Positions 51,184 through 53,105 of a DNA stretch of 53,105 nt are shown here, piece after piece (the stretch's first letter is position 1; each line of letters opens with the position of its first letter). This stretch comes from Oscillospiraceae bacterium. Its GTDB lineage: Bacteria > Bacillota > Clostridia > Oscillospirales > Oscillospiraceae. The translations under genes were made by a program, and so were the position numbers. The stretch covers positions 1 to 53,105 of the forward strand of contig JAFSEW010000044.1 in assembly GCA_017435525.1 (NCBI GenBank), read 5' to 3'. The notes below the pieces were generated by a model, which saw nothing but the letters and a program-made list of their open reading frames with translations, searched no databases and was not told where the DNA came from.

Positions 51184-51711
51184 ATGAGTTTTTGGGATAA
51201 TGTGAAGAAGTTCGCACAGCCCTACGCAGATGAAGATTACGACGATTACGACGACGAAGAAATGGACGAATTCGAAGAGGAAGAGGAAGTTGCACCCCGT
51301 CCCGCACGGCGCGCCCCCGCTTTCTCTGCCGCTCCCGAATCCGTTTCCGATTTCGGCGTTACCCCCAGCGCTCCCGCCGCTCCCGTGTCCGCTCCCAGCA
51401 GCGGCTTCAGCGGCCAGGTGCTGAATATGCACTCCGGCAAGCAGGAAGTTGTTCTGTTCCATGCCAAGGCCTTTGACGATGCTGCCAAGGCTGCCAACGA
51501 GCTGCGCAACAAGCGCGCCGTGATTCTGAACATGGAAAATGTAGACAAGGCCCTGACCCGCCGTGTGGTGGATTTCCTGTCCGGCTGCGTTTACGCCCTG
51601 GACGGCCAGGTGAAGAAGATCGCCCAGTCCACCTACCTGTTCTGCCCCCACAGCATGGACATCGTAGGCGACCTGGAAGCTCTGCAGGCAGAGGCCGAGA
51701 GCTACGTTTGA
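51184..51711 (+). CDS. sepF: Cell division protein SepF
   Basis: This 175-residue protein has the N-terminal amphipathic membrane-binding helix MSFWDNVKKFAQPY, an acidic Asp/Glu/Tyr stretch, a Pro/Ala-rich linker and the SepF core from about residue 80. The core contains the RAVILNMENVD and RRVVDFLSGCVYALDG blocks. SepF polymerises and links FtsZ to the membrane at the division site. AGGAGG lies 8 bases before the start, and it follows the YggS gene by 25 bases. Confidence 0.95.
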   Translation: MSFWDNVKKFAQPYADEDYDDYDDEEMDEFEEEEEVAPRPARRAPAFSAAPESVSDFGVTPSAPAAPVSAPSSGFSGQVLNMHSGKQEVVLFHAKAFDDAAKAANELRNKRAVILNMENVDKALTRRVVDFLSGCVYALDGQVKKIAQSTYLFCPHSMDIVGDLEALQAEAESYV

Positions 51712-51740
51712 TTTCCCCGAATTAAGGAAGGTAACACACT

Positions 51741-52421
51741 ATGATTACACCGCAGCAGATCGATCAGATCTCTTTTAAGAAAGCCACCTTCGGCGGCTAC
51801 GATATGGAGCAGGTGGACGAATTCCTGGAGCCCCTGACCGAGGACTATGTGACCCTTTACAAGGAAAACGCCCTGCTCAAGAGCAAGATGCGTGTCCTGG
51901 TGGGCAAGCTGGAGGAATACCGCAAGAACGAGGCTTCCATGAAGGATGCCATCGTCAACGCCCAGAAGACCTGCGACATGATGGTGAAGGAAGCCGAAGC
52001 CAAGTGCACCCAGATGCTCTCCGATGCCAACGCCGCAGCCGTGGCAGGCGCCAAGAACGCAGATACCCTCATCGCCGCTGAGAATGCCCGTGTGGAAGAG
52101 GCCCGGAAGGTTGCCACTGCCAAGATCGATGAGATCCAGGAGCAGATCCACGCCTGCATCCAGGCCCTGGACCGGATTAAGCTGGCCAACCGTCCCGCCA
52201 ATCCCGGCGTGACCCCCTACAACTATGACAAGGCTGAGTCCGCTCCCAAGCAGGACAATACCGAGGCCATGGCCAATGAGATTGCCATGAACCTGGAAGC
52301 CCTGGTAGGCACCGCGGAAGAGCCCGCCCCCAATGTGGAGCCCATGCATCCTGTGTCCGACACTACCAGCAAGTTTGCCAACCTGCAGTTCGGCCGCAAC
52401 TACGATCCCAACAACCGCTAA
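51741..52421 (+). CDS. divIVA: DivIVA domain-containing protein
   Basis: This 226-residue protein starts MITPQQIDQISFKKATFGGYD; the phenylalanine and GGYD of the N-terminal domain are typical of DivIVA/GpsB membrane-curvature binding. A long coiled coil spans about 28-150 with KENALLKSKMRVLVGKLEEY. The C-terminal tail (from about 155) is Pro- and Asn-rich and probably unstructured. It organises the division site or pole. It follows sepF by 29 bases; the ylmG and ylmH genes often found between them are absent. Confidence 0.93.
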   Translation: MITPQQIDQISFKKATFGGYDMEQVDEFLEPLTEDYVTLYKENALLKSKMRVLVGKLEEYRKNEASMKDAIVNAQKTCDMMVKEAEAKCTQMLSDANAAAVAGAKNADTLIAAENARVEEARKVATAKIDEIQEQIHACIQALDRIKLANRPANPGVTPYNYDKAESAPKQDNTEAMANEIAMNLEALVGTAEEPAPNVEPMHPVSDTTSKFANLQFGRNYDPNNR

Positions 52422-52439
52422 GGTTTCATATTCCCAACG

Positions 52440-52674
52440 CTACGACGAGGACGCGTGACTGCACGGAATCTTCAGAGAGCTGCCGGACGGTGCGAGGCAG
52501 CAGAGGAAGTGCAGACCATATCCCCTCCGAGCGGCGCACCGAACAAAGTAGGCTGCGCCGGGTGCGCCCGATACAGCGCGCAACGAGTGCTGCCCCAGGG
52601 CAGAACAAGAGTGGTACCGCAGAGGTATATTACGCCTTTGTCTCTTATCCCAAGAGGCAAAGGCGTTTTATTTT
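52440..52674 (+). promoter_or_regulatory. T-box leader of ileS with terminator
   Basis: The conserved T-box sequence AAGAGTGGTACCGCAGAGG lies at 52607-52625. A terminator hairpin ACGCCTTTG...CAAAGGCGT with a T-rich tail follows at 52632-52674. Stem I features AGAGAGCTG and GGTGCGAGGCAGC lie near 52475-52502. A candidate isoleucine specifier AUC is at 52520-52522, though its place in the specifier loop is uncertain. Uncharged tRNA-Ile should stabilise the antiterminator and switch on ileS. This leader and the repeats after it fill the 338-base divIVA-ileS gap. Confidence 0.88.
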
Positions 52675-52685
52675 GCACATTCCCT

Positions 52686-52740
52686 GCGGCGGGAGCAAGC
52701 CCCCGCCCTACATTATAAAGCCCCGCCCTACATTATAACT
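52686..52740. repeat. Repeat fragment with 20-bp tandem unit before ileS
   Basis: GCGGCGGGAGCAAG matches the repeat at 24541. It is followed by two tandem 20-base units (CCCCGCCCTACATTATAA plus two bases) at 52701-52720 and 52721-52740. They lie between the T-box terminator and the ileS ribosome site. Confidence 0.75.
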
Positions 52741-52759
52741 ACTATGGAGGTAACTTCCA

Positions 52760-53105
52760 ATGGAATTTAAAAACACCATCATCACCCCCAAGACCGACTT
52801 CCCCATGAAGGCCGGTCTGCCTGCCCGGGAGCCCGGTATGCTGGCACGGTGGCAGGAGCAGGATCTTTACAACGCTATGCTGGAGAAGAACAAGGGGCTG
52901 CCCCCCTTCGTGCTGCACGACGGCCCTCCCTTCTCTAACGGCTACATCCACATGGGTCACGCCCTGAACAAGACCCTGAAGGATTTCATCGTCCGCAGCC
53001 ACGCCATGATGGGCTTCTACACCCCCTATGTCCCCGGCTGGGATAACCACGGCCTGCCCATCGAGCGGGCCATCGAGACTTCCAAGAAGAAGCTGAACAA
53101 GGACA
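52760..53105 (+). CDS. ileS: Isoleucine--tRNA ligase, N-terminal part (truncated by window edge)
   Basis: The 115 codons visible start [20 protein letters not shown] with GGAGG 9 bases upstream. They include [19 protein letters not shown], in which HMGH is the class I HIGH motif, and the [10 protein letters not shown] segment that is diagnostic of IleS. The rest of the catalytic domain, KMSKS and the anticodon-binding domain lie beyond the window. Expression is controlled by the T-box just upstream. Confidence 0.95.
   Translation, partial: MEFKNTIITPKTDFPMKAGLPAREPGMLARWQEQDLYNAMLEKNKGLPPFVLHDGPPFSNGYIHMGHALNKTLKDFIVRSHAMMGFYTPYVPGWDNHGLPIERAIETSKKKLNKD

Noticed and set aside
1-53105. tRNA, rRNA and transposase genes
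   Set aside because: Reading both strands I found no cloverleaf-like tRNA candidate ending in CCA, no rRNA segment and no complete transposase; a covariance search would be needed to exclude small RNAs.

Overview
This window looks like a chromosomal segment of a gut-type, Gram-positive anaerobe of the class Clostridia, probably an Oscillospiraceae (Ruminococcaceae) relative. The evidence is the gene order: gdpP-rplI-dnaB-tilS-hpt-ftsH, miaB-mutS-mutL-miaA-hfq, and ylmE-sepF-divIVA-(T-box)-ileS are all Firmicutes neighbourhoods. GGAGG-type ribosome binding sites, sigma-A promoters with extended -10 boxes, BlaI/MecI and T-box regulation and a c-di-AMP phosphodiesterase fit the same picture. Most genes are GC-rich. 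No rRNA, tRNA, CRISPR array or intact transposase was seen. The window starts inside one gene and ends inside ileS.

Layout. 1-4.7 kb is an accessory region: a small membrane protein, a recombinase tail remnant, and an AT-rich three-gene operon (acyltransferase, four-helix membrane protein, second acyltransferase). A WYL-regulator remnant and a GNAT acetyltransferase follow. 4.8-7.3 kb holds a membrane-anchored phosphodiester glycosidase and a partner membrane protein. Two almost identical 163-bp repeats (145-307 and 7288-7450) bracket this whole stretch. 7.5-11.8 kb is a minus-strand operon: 5-formyl-THF cyclo-ligase, a membrane protein, a DUF1643 protein, a YfcE-type phosphoesterase, a Cys-rich mini-protein and a large lipoprotein. 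11.9-14.7 kb carries a BlaR1/BlaI-type sensor and repressor pair with twin operators, then a CBS-domain protein.

15-22.5 kb is the housekeeping operon gdpP-rplI-dnaB-tilS-hpt-ftsH, divergent from the RNase J gene (22.8-24.5 kb). 24.6-33.8 kb is an envelope module: response regulator, short histidine kinase, ABC ATPase, two tandem-duplicated about 900-residue FtsX/MacB-type permeases and a secreted protein with a C-terminal anchor. Matching 16-bp operator-like sites lie upstream of the regulator pair and of the transporter operon. 33.9-35.7 kb encodes an alpha/beta hydrolase and a tRNA-dihydrouridine synthase. 35.7-40.3 kb is a sugar or sugar-acid catabolic operon (split transketolase, GarR-like reductase, zinc alcohol dehydrogenase) with a divergent GntR regulator. 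40.4-41.8 kb is a zinc-ribbon/PpiC-type protein.

42-52.4 kb contains tRNA modification, mismatch repair and division genes: miaB, mutS, a CPBP membrane protease, mutL, a 620-bp repeat-filled gap, miaA, hfq, a YggS-type PLP protein, sepF and divIVA. The window closes with a T-box leader and the start of ileS. The best candidates for something undescribed are the acyltransferase/membrane-protein island, the duplicated-permease ABC module with its secreted partner, and the split-transketolase operon of unknown substrate.
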